This document shows, in pieces, positions 1-9,906 of a stretch of DNA of 36,781 nt. The notes below the pieces were generated by a model. That model did not search any database. It was given only the letters and a program-made list of their open reading frames with translations, and was not told the DNA's origin. How positions within the stretch are numbered: the stretch's first letter is position 1; the number at the start of each line of letters is the position of its first letter. The stretch is from Candidatus Poribacteria bacterium (GTDB lineage: Bacteria > Poribacteria > WGA-4E > WGA-3G). The DNA lies in NCBI GenBank assembly GCA_009845545.1, contig VXZK01000371.1, forward strand, positions 1 to 36,781, read 5' to 3'. A program made the position numbers and the translations under genes.

Positions 1-84
1 TGTGATTTATTTACTCAAATCCATACGAGAAAAATTCATTTTTTCATATAGATTTTGTCGATCTGTAATATGCTCTTTAAAAAT

Positions 85-1209
85 TCAGAGCCATTTTTTA
101 AGCTTGAAAAAGATAAACATCCCGATGCTCATGCTTAACATGACTAATAGAACAATCGGGTACCCCCATTTTGTTTCGAGTTCAGGCATGAACTTGAAAT
201 TCATGCCATAAATACCGGCGATGAACGTTAAAGGAATAAAGAACGTAGCAACGATAGTCAATACCTTCATGACTTCATTCATCCTATGGCTAACTGCCGA
301 GGTATAGACATCAAATAGCCCTGAAACAGCGGAGCGGATCATCTCTAACATCTGAATCACCTGAATGAGATGATCGTAAACATCGCGGAAGTATCGATGT
401 GTATTTTCGCCAAGTAATGGTATTTCATCCTCCAAAATTTCAATGAGAACGTCCCGTAACGGGAGAATCGGTCTACGGAGCAGCAGCTGCTCCGCTCTTA
501 AAACATTGACTTTTGTGAGAACTTCTGGTGAAGGGTCCATCATGATTTCTTCTTCCAATGCTTGAATCCGTTCATTGATTTCATCAAGGACTATGAAATA
601 GTGGTCAACAATAATATCTATCAATGCATAAGCGAGGTAACCCGATTGCATCCGCCGAATCCTGCCCTGTGCATTTCGGAGTCTATTTTGGATAGTTGTG
701 AAAATTTCGCTATGGTTTTCTTGGAGAGATAGCACAAAATTGGGACCAATCACAAAACTGATTTGTTCTCTGGAGACCGTTGCGGCTGCAGCGTTATAAT
801 CGAGGCTTTTGAGAATGATAAAAACATAGTCTTCATAGACCTCTATCTTAGGAAGTTGGGTTGGACTTAGCATATCCTCAAGTAAGAGCGGATCGACACC
901 AAAGCATTCCCCAATCTCCTCAATGATAGGTATCTCATGAATTCCCTCGATCTGGATCCATGTTACGGTTTCAGGGTCTATGAAAGGCACGCATACCGCA
1001 ACTGTTTGAGCTTCCTCTTCCTGAAGGCGTGTTTCATCGTAATCAATGATAGTAATCCGAACAGGTTCTGTTGGCTCTTCACCGAAATAAACAAGGGTTC
1101 CGGGGGGCTGCCCCACCTTTTGCGTATATTTTTTAAATAGGTTTAATAATGGAATTTTCAACTCAGCACCATCGAATAAGTTATATTGACAACGTAATCC
1201 AAGAAACAA
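85..1209 (-). CDS. corA: CorA family magnesium/cobalt transporter
   Basis: 374 aa; C-terminal TM region with the diagnostic GMN motif (FIAGIYGMNFKFMPEL) and a long helical CorA-like N-terminal domain (LLLEDMLSPTQLPKIEVYEDYVFIILK). Confidence 0.95.
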   Translation of the reverse strand: MFLGLRCQYNLFDGAELKIPLLNLFKKYTQKVGQPPGTLVYFGEEPTEPVRITIIDYDETRLQEEEAQTVAVCVPFIDPETVTWIQIEGIHEIPIIEEIGECFGVDPLLLEDMLSPTQLPKIEVYEDYVFIILKSLDYNAAAATVSREQISFVIGPNFVLSLQENHSEIFTTIQNRLRNAQGRIRRMQSGYLAYALIDIIVDHYFIVLDEINERIQALEEEIMMDPSPEVLTKVNVLRAEQLLLRRPILPLRDVLIEILEDEIPLLGENTHRYFRDVYDHLIQVIQMLEMIRSAVSGLFDVYTSAVSHRMNEVMKVLTIVATFFIPLTFIAGIYGMNFKFMPELETKWGYPIVLLVMLSMSIGMFIFFKLKKWL

Positions 1210-1442
1210 AATACTCCAGAGTAAACAACGGGTATATATTATACAATAGAAACCATTTTGTCAAGTTAAATCAGAAATGCTGCAATGCCCTTTCCGACCT
1301 TTAGTGGTGTATAGCAGATCAGATAAACCTCTTGTGTTAGCATACAACTGATATCCAAAAAAAGTGCTTTAATTTGCTAAAAAAACAGATATATGATATT
1401 GTAACGCGACAGATTCAAACGCTTACCAAGAAGGGGAAAATC

Positions 1443-2630
1443 ATGGCAGTTCAAGTTGCAATTATCGGATGCGGTGGGATGGCGAATGGACATCTCAACG
1501 CTTATCTTACAATACATCAAACAGAGCCAGGGAAAGTGGAACTTGTCGCGATGTGCGACGAAGTCAAGGATCGGGCAAATCAATTCGCCGAGCGAGTTAA
1601 AGAGGTAACAGGCAAAAAACCTGCAGTATTTGATGACACCGATACTATGCTTGCAACCGCAGACTTGGACGGGGCAGACATTTGCACTTCGCATGCGCAT
1701 CACCACATCAACGCGATAAAATGTCTCAATAACGGTGTCAACGTCATGGTAGAGAAACCGATGGGCGTTACCGTCAAAGCGAGCCATGCGATTATTAACG
1801 CCGCAAAAGCGAATAATAAAATCGCTGCAACTGCTGAAAATATCCGACGGATGCCGAGTCGGCGCACCGCAGAATGGTTGATGAATGAGAAACAGCTGCT
1901 CGGTGATTTAAGGACATTTTCCGCACAGCACGCCAGTTATCGGGTACCGGACCCACAAAGCAACTGGCACTGGCGACTTGATCTGACACTCGGCGGTGGT
2001 GGCATGGTAATGGATTCTGGCGCACACTACTGTGATACAATACGCTATCTTTTTGGTGACCCGAGTACTGTCTATGCGCGCGTCTGCCAATTTGAGGATT
2101 TACGCGTCACCAAGGCTGGTAAAATTGTCAAGAACGAACAAGAAGACACATGGATAGCGACCATCAACTTCAAAAGTGGAGTCATCGGACTTTGGACGTG
2201 TACATGGGCAGCGATTGGACACGATTTGCATCACGTTGTCTACTACGGTAGCGAAGGTTGTCTGCTTGATGATGGCGATATTTTCCACGGTCCCTTTGAT
2301 GGTGCGGAAGTCATCCTCAAAGATGGGAGCCGCCATAGCATGGAAAGTCTTATCGCTGATTACATGGCGAGCCTCTCCGATGAAGAAAAATCAAGACTTT
2401 TCCCCCACAATTTCACTGACGGTGTCGTACTGGAGTGCTACGATTTTGTGGACGCAATAGCGCACAACCGTCCTCCTGAACTCGATGCCGAAGTAGGACT
2501 TCGCGCAAAATCGATATGTGAAGCAATTTACGAATCTAATGCATGCGGCCAAGCAGTAGACTATGAGGCGGTAGTGGCAGGAGACATTGAAGTCTACCAG
2601 AAACCGATCAATGAGAGATGGGGTCTGTAA
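1443..2630 (+). CDS. Gfo/Idh/MocA family oxidoreductase
   Basis: VAIIGCGGMANGHLNAY Rossmann start, EKPMGVT motif, GGGGMVMDSGAHYCDTIRYLFG. ATG at 1443 (MAVQVAIIGCGG) preferred over the longer ORF start at 1374. Confidence 0.92.
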   Translation: MAVQVAIIGCGGMANGHLNAYLTIHQTEPGKVELVAMCDEVKDRANQFAERVKEVTGKKPAVFDDTDTMLATADLDGADICTSHAHHHINAIKCLNNGVNVMVEKPMGVTVKASHAIINAAKANNKIAATAENIRRMPSRRTAEWLMNEKQLLGDLRTFSAQHASYRVPDPQSNWHWRLDLTLGGGGMVMDSGAHYCDTIRYLFGDPSTVYARVCQFEDLRVTKAGKIVKNEQEDTWIATINFKSGVIGLWTCTWAAIGHDLHHVVYYGSEGCLLDDGDIFHGPFDGAEVILKDGSRHSMESLIADYMASLSDEEKSRLFPHNFTDGVVLECYDFVDAIAHNRPPELDAEVGLRAKSICEAIYESNACGQAVDYEAVVAGDIEVYQKPINERWGL

Positions 2631-3198
2631 TTGTCTAAGCAGGAACGCACGCCAATTAAGTCTGCGGTAGATCAACAGCGAGAAATCAATGAACCGACCG
2701 ATTATACTGGAAAATCGGTCAGCTATTTTGAACTCCTCCGACAGAACCCCAACTTCCGTTGGCTTTGGGGTGGACAGGTTGTTAGCCTACTTGGGGATTG
2801 GTTTAACCTTATCGCTTCAGCAATATTAATTACTGAGTTGACGGGTTCGGGACTTGCGTTAGGTATTCTGTTTACAATCCGTAAGTATTAGTTTCGGTTA
2901 TGTAATTGCAGCGATTGGATTAGCGATCATGGCACCTGTCTCCACTTTCGGAACTGTGATCTTTGGTGGGCTTGTCCGAAGCGTTGGCGGCGGAATTACA
3001 TGGGTGTTTTCAACGCAATTGCTGCTGCAGCGCGCCCCGAATGAGATTCGCGGACGTATCTTCGGCACTGAGTTCGCGCTTTTTACACTCATGGGGGGTG
3101 CCAGTTCACTCATCACTGGCGCGCTAATGGATCGGTTTCAACTGCAGGTTATTTTGTGGGGGATGGGTGCACTCACGCTTATTCCAGCACTACTCTGA
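2631..3198 (+). pseudogene. MFS transporter remnant (N-terminal and C-terminal fragments only)
   Basis: ORF 2631-2891 (NPNFRWLWGGQVVSLLGDWFNLIASAILITELTGSGLALGILF) is a typical MFS N-terminus. ORF 2929-3198, with its frame open from about 2887 (FSTQLLLQRAPNEIRGRIFGTEFALFTLMGGASSLITGALMDRF), is a typical MFS C-terminal half. They are in different frames and the middle of the protein is missing. Confidence 0.85.
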
Positions 3199-3244
3199 TG
3201 GTTCTGGCAAAGACATCACACCCGAGTAAAGGTAAATTAAAAAA

Positions 3245-3835
3245 CTATTCCTTCCATCGCTGGATCAGTTTTGTATCTATCCCAAACTGATCAAGGATTT
3301 TGGTTACAACAAAGTTGAGCAGGTCATCTACATCTTTTGGAAAGTGATAGAATCCCGGCATCGCAGGTAACACGCAGACCCCCATACGCGACAACTTAAG
3401 CATATTTTCTAAATGAATTGAACTTAACGGGGTCTCGCGCGGCACAAGCACAAGTTTACGTCGCTCCTTGATACAGACATCCGCCGCGCGTTGGATAAGG
3501 TTACGTGAGATACCGCCGGCAATAGAAGCGAGGCTTCCCATGCTGCACGGCACCACAATCATCCCCTCTGTACGGAAAGAACCGCTGGCAATCGGTGCGG
3601 CGATGTCCGATTCATGATGGTAAATAACTCGCGGTGAGGAGACTCCGATTAGCGATGCCAACTCGAAATTATCAAGGTCTACTTCAATCTGAAGTTCTTC
3701 CGACAGTGCACGCGCACCCGATGCAGAAATCGTCAAATGTACCTCTATATCCTCATGTTCCGTGAGTACCTCAAGCAGGCGGATACCGTAGATCCCAGCA
3801 CTCGCCCCTGTTATCCCAACAATCAATCGTTTCAA
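3245..3835 (-). CDS. ubiX: UbiX family flavin prenyltransferase
   Basis: MKRLIVGITGASAGIYGIRLLEVL; VVPCSMGSLASIAGGISRNLIQRAADVCIKERRKLVLVPRETPLSSIHLENML is diagnostic of UbiX/Pad1. Confidence 0.95.
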   Translation of the reverse strand: MKRLIVGITGASAGIYGIRLLEVLTEHEDIEVHLTISASGARALSEELQIEVDLDNFELASLIGVSSPRVIYHHESDIAAPIASGSFRTEGMIVVPCSMGSLASIAGGISRNLIQRAADVCIKERRKLVLVPRETPLSSIHLENMLKLSRMGVCVLPAMPGFYHFPKDVDDLLNFVVTKILDQFGIDTKLIQRWKE

Positions 3836-3949
3836 TGATTACGTGCTCCTTTGCGGAAATTCCGAACAATCGCTTAACAGTAAATGTGCTCCTAAGCATT
3901 TCTATTATATCTGGTTACGAGAAAAGGTCAAGGAAAAACTGCTGTGGCA

Positions 3950-4114
3950 CAGGGGCATTCAATTTTAATAAATTGTTGGATTGGACATCTTTTTTCCAGG
4001 ATTCGCTGCGAAATGCTGCGAAAATTTCTGCGGTTTTTCTTAAAACATAACATATATTAAGTATTAACACCTGCGAAAAGGACAACATCAAAAACCTACA
4101 ATTGAATGACCGGG
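3950..4114. mobile_element. Decayed copy of a MITE-like element
   Basis: Left end CAGGGGCATTCAATTTT (3950-3966) and following ~35 bp resemble the left end of the 17888-18017 element; right end ACAATTGAATGACCGGG (4098-4114) is an imperfect inverted repeat (13/17). Flanks GCTGTGGC / GCTATGGC could be a decayed target duplication. Confidence 0.4.
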
Positions 4115-4213
4115 CTATGGCCGGAGTTACTTGACAGAAAAATGCTCAACGGGTAAATTAAAGGCAATCTATTTGACTTAGCGTATCGCTTGTAAACGCA
4201 TTGCGAGGAAACT

Positions 4214-5257
4214 ATGAACACTGCTGCCTTAGACACACCAACGCTCGCGGCGGATCTGGATGTACTTGAACGAAACATAGATGGAATGGCACAGCACTGT
4301 CAGCAACTCGGCATTCCGCTCCGTGTCCATACCAAAACGCATAAGGTACCAGAAATTGCTAAACTGCAAATCGCTGCTGGTTCCGAAGGTATCACCTGTC
4401 AGAAATTAGGTGAAGCAGAGGTGATGGTGGATGTCGGCGTTGACAACATCCTTATCCCGTATAACATCGTCGGGAAACCGAAGTTGAAACGGTTGACTGC
4501 ACTCGTCCAACGCGCGCGAATTACCGTCGCATTCGATTCAGAGGAGACCGCAATCGGTATCTCTCAACAAGCGATCGCTGACAGTTGTGTTGTGCCTGTT
4601 ATTGTGGAACTCGATACCGGAAGTGGACGCTGCGGTGTGCAATCACCGCAAGCGGCACAACGCCTCGCACAACAGATTATGAAAATGCAAGGCATTGATT
4701 TCCAAGGTATCATGACGTATCCGAGCAACGTGCGTGCGAAGCCGTTTATTGACGAAACGCTTGATCTACTCTCAAGCGACGGGATTCCTGTGAACATCAT
4801 CAGTGGTGGCGGCACCGGTTCGGAAGCGGCATCAAAAGAGATCGGCTGTACAGAGACCCGTAGCGGATCTTACGTCTATGAAGGCATGACCCGCATCGGT
4901 AATTCAGAGATGCTGACCCCTGAAAGGTGTGTCCTACGCGTTATCGTAACCGTTGTCAGTACGCCAACACCTGATCGGATTATTATTGATGGTGGGATGA
5001 AGACTTTCGCCAGTTACCCACCAACGCCGTATGGACATATCATAGAACATCCAGACGCGAAGATCTACGGCATGTCGGTCGAACACGGGCATGTCGATGT
5101 CAGCGAGTGTTCACACCGATTTAAGGTCGGTGAGCAGCTCTCGGTTATCCCGCTACATCAAGGGATGACGAGCAATCTTCACGACAAACTTGTAGGTATA
5201 CGCGGCGATCAAGTTGAAGCCGTCTGGCAAATCGCCGGTAGGGGCAAAGTTTTTTAA
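4214..5257 (+). CDS. DSD1/D-threonine aldolase family PLP-dependent enzyme (alanine racemase-type fold)
   Basis: DTPTLAADLDVLERNIDGMA, RVHTKTHKVPEIAKLQI (PLP lysine region), ISGGGTGSEAA, TELR-like TRSGSYVYEGM, VSTPTPDRIIIDGGMKTF, EHGHVDVSE. Confidence 0.88.
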   Translation: MNTAALDTPTLAADLDVLERNIDGMAQHCQQLGIPLRVHTKTHKVPEIAKLQIAAGSEGITCQKLGEAEVMVDVGVDNILIPYNIVGKPKLKRLTALVQRARITVAFDSEETAIGISQQAIADSCVVPVIVELDTGSGRCGVQSPQAAQRLAQQIMKMQGIDFQGIMTYPSNVRAKPFIDETLDLLSSDGIPVNIISGGGTGSEAASKEIGCTETRSGSYVYEGMTRIGNSEMLTPERCVLRVIVTVVSTPTPDRIIIDGGMKTFASYPPTPYGHIIEHPDAKIYGMSVEHGHVDVSECSHRFKVGEQLSVIPLHQGMTSNLHDKLVGIRGDQVEAVWQIAGRGKVF

Positions 5258-5304
5258 CGCAGCGCAAGTCTATAACGACAGTTTTTCCAACCAAGAGGAA
5301 AATC

Positions 5305-6021
5305 ATGATTCTACCGACACCGGAACAAAAAGCACAATGGGAAGAAAAAGGGTATCTCGTCTTTGAAAACGCAATTCAAGGGGAGGATCTCAAACGACTC
5401 CAAACCGCTTTCGACTATTGGGCAGACGCATGCAAAGCGGAATGGCTGGATAGAGTCGAAGCAGGGGAATCCGTCGCCACTTTCTATGACATCCCAAACC
5501 CGCTTGAGAAAGATCCGATTTTCATTGATATTATCGATTATCCGAGTTACTATGGCGCATTGATGGCGTTCACTGATCATGACCTGATTTTATTAGGACC
5601 ACAGGTTCGGACGGTGGCACCGTGGCCCGTGAGTTATACCGGATGGCACCCTGATGTTGGACAGAGCAATCCGCTCCATATCAAGGTGCAAATCTACGTT
5701 AACGATGTCGAACCGGGGTCTGGGGAATTCGGCTTTGTACCGGGCAGCCATAAACCGGATGCGGGTCCGTATACGCGTCCGATGCGGCAAGAGAGTATGC
5801 CAGGGCATAAAACTTTCCCCGGTAAAGCAGGCACAGCGATTATGTTCAATTCCTGCGGATGGCACGTTTCGATGGACAATCACTCCGATACACCGCGTAA
5901 ATCGATTATCCTGATCTATGAGAAACGAACACCCGGACGCATTGGACCGGGGCAGTTTGCTTCCATTTCAGACTATTGCCAGACACCAGAACGTCGTAAA
6001 TTGTTTAGCTTAGACGGTTAA
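5305..6021 (+). CDS. Phytanoyl-CoA dioxygenase (PhyH) family protein
   Basis: GYLVFENAIQGEDLKRLQTAFD, WHPDVGQSNPLHIKVQIYVNDVEPGSGEFGFVPGSHK, and a distal WHVSMDNHS: Fe(II)/2OG dioxygenase HxD...H pattern. Confidence 0.9.
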   Translation: MILPTPEQKAQWEEKGYLVFENAIQGEDLKRLQTAFDYWADACKAEWLDRVEAGESVATFYDIPNPLEKDPIFIDIIDYPSYYGALMAFTDHDLILLGPQVRTVAPWPVSYTGWHPDVGQSNPLHIKVQIYVNDVEPGSGEFGFVPGSHKPDAGPYTRPMRQESMPGHKTFPGKAGTAIMFNSCGWHVSMDNHSDTPRKSIILIYEKRTPGRIGPGQFASISDYCQTPERRKLFSLDG

Positions 6022-6040
6022 TCACAAGAGGGATATCATA

Positions 6041-6934
6041 ATGCCACGAATTGACGCGCATCTGCACGTATTCACGAAAGCCTCCGCTGAGTTTCCGAGG
6101 GAGATATCAGACGTTTGGCCCGCAGACCGAGAAGAACCTGTCGAAAAACTGTTAGGCGAGATGGAAAAACATCAAATTGATCAGGCAGTTCTTGTCCAGA
6201 TGGCAGGCGCGAGCATAGCAAACCATCGTTACTTACTGCAATGCCTCAGAGAGTATCCAAACCGGTTTTTAGGGATTGGATTGGTTCCAGAGGGGCATCC
6301 GAACCCTGCTGACCACATGGCGGAACTCACAGATAACACTGGAATTATCGGGTTCCGATTTTCTACATTTGGGGGACCGCGTGATATTTTTGCGAAGATG
6401 GATGTCCGCGAGTTCTCGGCATATCCGATTTGGAAGTGTGCTGCCGAGCGCGATTATGTTTTGTGGCTTTATCCGAACGCTATCAATGCACATCTCCTGC
6501 CATACCTGATTCAAGCATTCCCACAGGTACGGATTGTGCTAAATCATCTCGCCGTGTGCCCAGGAAATGGTAAATTCAGCTGGGACGCATTCGGGAGACC
6601 TCAGGTACAGGTGACAGGTTACAACCTCTTTATGCACACCACCTACCGACTCGCGCGCTTTGAAAATGTTAATGTACATCTCTCCGGTCAGTATGCTTTT
6701 AGCGGGGAAGAATTCCCTTATAAAGATTTGGCGGGATGGCACCATGGACTTTTGAGCGGCTTTGGCGCAAAGCGATTGATGTGGGCAACCGATTTTCCGT
6801 GGATTTTGGAAGAGCCCGGATACGGTAAACTTACTACAGTTATAGAAGAATTACTACCAAATCTATCTGAGGCGGAGTTAGCAGATATTATGGGTGGGAA
6901 TGCGAAACGGATTTTACGTTTTCCTGCCCTATAA
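6041..6934 (+). CDS. Amidohydrolase family protein (amidohydrolase_2, TIM-barrel)
   Basis: MPRIDAHLHVFTKAS (DxHxH), NHLAVCPGNG, LMWATDFPWILEEPGYGK. Confidence 0.88.
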   Translation: MPRIDAHLHVFTKASAEFPREISDVWPADREEPVEKLLGEMEKHQIDQAVLVQMAGASIANHRYLLQCLREYPNRFLGIGLVPEGHPNPADHMAELTDNTGIIGFRFSTFGGPRDIFAKMDVREFSAYPIWKCAAERDYVLWLYPNAINAHLLPYLIQAFPQVRIVLNHLAVCPGNGKFSWDAFGRPQVQVTGYNLFMHTTYRLARFENVNVHLSGQYAFSGEEFPYKDLAGWHHGLLSGFGAKRLMWATDFPWILEEPGYGKLTTVIEELLPNLSEAELADIMGGNAKRILRFPAL

Positions 6935-6960
6935 AGGTATTGAAGCTGACGAAAGGCAGT

Positions 6961-7347
6961 TCAGAATCTACTTTTGGTTTGAAAGTCAAACGCGCTCTCA
7001 ATCTGTTCAAGCTTTAACAACTCAAACTCCGGAGACAGATGAATCGCTATCACATCAAAACGACAGGGCGTGTCAAAAAGATTCTTGGCTTGTAGGTATG
7101 CCAAAGCGACTTTGGAAATCTGTTGCTGTTTTTGGGTTGTTACAGCCGTTTGTGGTAACCCGAATTTGAGACTGCGTCGCGTCTTAACTTCCACAAAAAC
7201 GATAAACTCACCATCTTGTGCGATAAGATCAATCTCACCGCGGAGGGCTCGGTAATTCCGTTCAAGGATATCATAGCCGCGCGCTTTGAGATGCGCAACC
7301 GCCAACGACTCACCCGTTTTTGCGATGTCCAAGCGTGAATACGCCAT
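6961..7347 (-). CDS. yraN: YraN family protein (UPF0102, putative endonuclease)
   Basis: GESLAVAHLKARGYDILERNYRALRGEIDLIAQDGEFIVFVEVKTR is the YraN signature; start taken at the internal Met MAYSRLDIAKTG. Confidence 0.9.
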   Translation of the reverse strand: MAYSRLDIAKTGESLAVAHLKARGYDILERNYRALRGEIDLIAQDGEFIVFVEVKTRRSLKFGLPQTAVTTQKQQQISKVALAYLQAKNLFDTPCRFDVIAIHLSPEFELLKLEQIESAFDFQTKSRF

Positions 7348-7401
7348 TTGCACTTTTCCTTTCCAAGCCGTGTGTGTTAAAACACGCAAGCACCTTCATT
7401 A

Positions 7402-7644
7402 CTAATCATCTATTTTCGGGCAGGGGACCCAATCCTCGTAGGTTTGGGAGGAACGCCCGTTCCTGTAGTTAAAGTTAAGGCGTGTGAGCAGTCTAAAATC
7501 GTTGCGTTTCGCACCTGTTGTCAAGCGTTTCCCTTCGAGCGTATAGATGGAGAATAAACCTTTGGCATTCACACCCGCAAGGCGTGTGAGACCGTATTTG
7601 ACGTGCTTTATCAAAGTGTTTTTGACGAGTCCGTCTCCTAACAC
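7402..7644 (-). CDS. Short hypothetical ORF, possibly a C-terminal fragment of a larger protein
   Basis: 80 aa open frame ending near a C-terminal-looking RLNFNYRNGRSS stretch; no confident family. Confidence 0.2.
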   Translation of the reverse strand: MLGDGLVKNTLIKHVKYGLTRLAGVNAKGLFSIYTLEGKRLTTGAKRNDFRLLTRLNFNYRNGRSSQTYEDWVPCPKIDD

Positions 7645-7772
7645 AGTGCCACCATATCTATTTCGCTGCCTGCCTTTTGATCTTGTTCTCTTGTGTAGAC
7701 ACCTGTGTTTGATGGGTATAGGGGCTATACAGAATATATCGGTATTCTTGGGTATACGCTTCTCACAGGTTT

Positions 7773-7792
7773 CCCAAGTCTTTAGACTTGGG
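7773..7792. repeat. Short perfect palindrome CCCAAGTCTTTAGACTTGGG
   Basis: CCCAAGTCT / AGACTTGGG arms with TT centre, intergenic. Confidence 0.6.
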
Positions 7793-7849
7793 TAGTTGAC
7801 CTATTTTAAGACCATAAAGTAGCCCGTTAACCGCTGAAGAAGACCTGCT

Positions 7850-8218
7850 TCAAGAATAAAGAAGTATAGTTCCGCCAATCCACAGTCGAATTCTCTTTAT
7901 CCAGTCAATATCGGTAGTCGCCTTTGTTAATGTGACTGCCAGCGTTTTTAGATGCTCGTCAAGTTTATCAAGGCGAATCTCAAGCCTGTCGAAACGATCC
8001 TCAAATTTACCCAAACGGTCCTCCTGGGTATCAACTCGAAATTCAAGTTTGTCGAAGCAACCCTCAAGGGTATCGAAGCGGCCTTCAGGATTATTGAACC
8101 TTTTATCGAAGTTCTCCTCAATTTCATTGAATCTTTGGGTGACCCCTTCAAAGCCCTGTTTCATGGTTTCAAGTATAATCTTTTGGTCTTCAGTCATTTT
8201 ATGTTCCTTTGGGGGCAA
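7850..8218 (-). CDS. Small coiled-coil protein with heptad repeats and C-terminal hydrophobic segment
   Basis: Tandem FDxRFDxLE-type heptads (FDKRFNNPEGRFDTLEGCFDKLEFRVDTQEDRLGKFEDRFDRLEIRLDKLDEHL) followed by IRLWIGGTILLYS. Confidence 0.7.
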   Translation of the reverse strand: MPPKEHKMTEDQKIILETMKQGFEGVTQRFNEIEENFDKRFNNPEGRFDTLEGCFDKLEFRVDTQEDRLGKFEDRFDRLEIRLDKLDEHLKTLAVTLTKATTDIDWIKRIRLWIGGTILLYS

Positions 8219-8281
8219 TTGTTCCAGATTAACAATAGCACACTAAAGCCTTGGCTAAAAGTCAAGCAATATTTTAAGCCT

Positions 8282-9412
8282 TTAAGCATATTCAGTTCTC
8301 AGGAGATTCGCCTTGATATAGTCCTCATCAGGTATAACGCCGAGTCCAGGTCCATCTGGCACCGTCACAACATGATCGTGTATTTCGATGCCGCTCACTG
8401 CCATCGTTTCCAAAAAGGCAGGGGCATTGAGCTCCGCGGGAAGCACAAGATCCAAAGTCGAGAAGAGATGTACACTGGCAATGAATCCGATACCGGCTTC
8501 CGTCAACCCGCTACCGAGGAGTTCTAACGCATTGGCTTCGGCGACATGAACACTCTTGAGACACTCCGCTAAGCCTCCTGATTTACACACCTTCAAAACA
8601 ACGGCATCGGCACAGCCCAAGCGTGCTATTTTCGCCAAGTCGAAGTAGGTGAAACAGCCTTCATCAATAGCGATCGGGACCGGTGCGTCCTCTCGAACCC
8701 GTTTCATGCCGAACCAGTCTTGGCTCGCCACGGGTTGCTCCATGCAGTAGATTTCCCGGATGTCTCCGACGCGCTTTAGCAACTCAAGGGCATTCGATGG
8801 CGTATAGGACTGATTCGCATCGATCCAAAGCTTCGCACTTGGGATCGCCTCATGCACGGCGCGCAGGCGTTCTTCATCCGCTGCGGGGTGCCCCGCAACT
8901 TTGACTTTAAAACAGGAACAGGGTGCCAAGGCTTTCGCTTTCAGTCCCATGATTTCGGGTGTATCAATACTCAATGCATAACAGAGCGGGAGTGTATTGT
9001 GGCGTTTTCCACCAAAAAGGGTATGTATTGGCACATCAAGGATACGTCCACACAGGTCGTGCAAAGCGATGTCCACTGCTGCTTTGGCAAAAGGGTGTCC
9101 GTTGCTGACAGCGGGTTTCAAAGCGTCATAGATAACACGGTAGATGACATTGAGATTCAGCGGATCTTGTCCGAGAAGTAACGGGGCGATATGATGTCGA
9201 ATCGTTGTTGTGATGGATTCAGTCGTCTCGTAGCTCCACGACGGGAGGGCGCGTTGTTCGCCCCAACCGGCATAGCCATCGTCTGTTGTGATTTTGACGA
9301 AGACATGGTCGCCTGCGGATCCGGTGTCTCCGACGAAGCCGGTGCCGATATTAAAGACATCTTTCATCCCGACGGCAGTCGGATAAACATCTACGTGTGC
9401 TATTTTTGACAT
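8282..9412 (-). CDS. Mandelate racemase/muconate lactonizing enzyme family protein (enolase superfamily)
   Basis: CFKVKVAGHPAADEERLRAVHEAIPSAKLWIDANQSYTPSNAL, EQPVASQDW, IAIDEGCFTYFDL, DAVVLKVCKSGGL: MR/MLE metal ligands and Lys motifs. Confidence 0.92.
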   Translation of the reverse strand: MSKIAHVDVYPTAVGMKDVFNIGTGFVGDTGSAGDHVFVKITTDDGYAGWGEQRALPSWSYETTESITTTIRHHIAPLLLGQDPLNLNVIYRVIYDALKPAVSNGHPFAKAAVDIALHDLCGRILDVPIHTLFGGKRHNTLPLCYALSIDTPEIMGLKAKALAPCSCFKVKVAGHPAADEERLRAVHEAIPSAKLWIDANQSYTPSNALELLKRVGDIREIYCMEQPVASQDWFGMKRVREDAPVPIAIDEGCFTYFDLAKIARLGCADAVVLKVCKSGGLAECLKSVHVAEANALELLGSGLTEAGIGFIASVHLFSTLDLVLPAELNAPAFLETMAVSGIEIHDHVVTVPDGPGLGVIPDEDYIKANLLRTEYA

Positions 9413-9604
9413 TTTTTTAAGTTTCCTTGCGGTTGCGTGGCGGTTTTGGATTTGACGTGTGTTTGGAACACCAACAGCCGACTTCTTAATACCGTTCTAC
9501 CGAATCGCCACGCTGCCCATATTTTACCACAACCGCCACGAATAAATCAAAACAATTTCCGTTGACATCTTCGGGGTTATCAACTATAGTAATAGGCATT
9601 ATAG

Positions 9605-9901
9605 TTGCTGTACGTCTTTATGAGGAAGCACACAATGTTATTTGCTATTTTTGTAATTTTTACACCTATCGTCGTCTGGTTGATTCTGCATTTCACGTCT
9701 CGGCAGAAAAAGGGTGATGAAACGGATGCGCCCAAAGACCCCATAGAAATTTGCGCGGTCTGCCAAGAAGAGTTCCCGATGAACCAACTGCTTGAAAAAG
9801 AGATCGGCGGATACGGTAGGGTCTACTGTTTCTGTGGACAGTGTATTGAAAACCTTTATCACGAATACCAGAACACAACAGACATCAAAACAGGAGAATA
9901 A
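9605..9901 (+). CDS. Small single-TM protein with C-terminal Cys-rich (zinc ribbon-like) motif
   Basis: Hydrophobic N-terminus MLFAIFVIFTPIVVWLILHF then ICAVCQEEF...VYCFCGQC (CxxC...CxCxxC). Confidence 0.55.
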   Translation: MLYVFMRKHTMLFAIFVIFTPIVVWLILHFTSRQKKGDETDAPKDPIEICAVCQEEFPMNQLLEKEIGGYGRVYCFCGQCIENLYHEYQNTTDIKTGE

Positions 9902-9906
9902 ACGAT

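Noticed and set aside
7952-8527. 191-aa plus-strand ORF
   Set aside because: Spans two minus-strand genes (coiled-coil and MR/MLE) antisense; an artefact of repeat composition.
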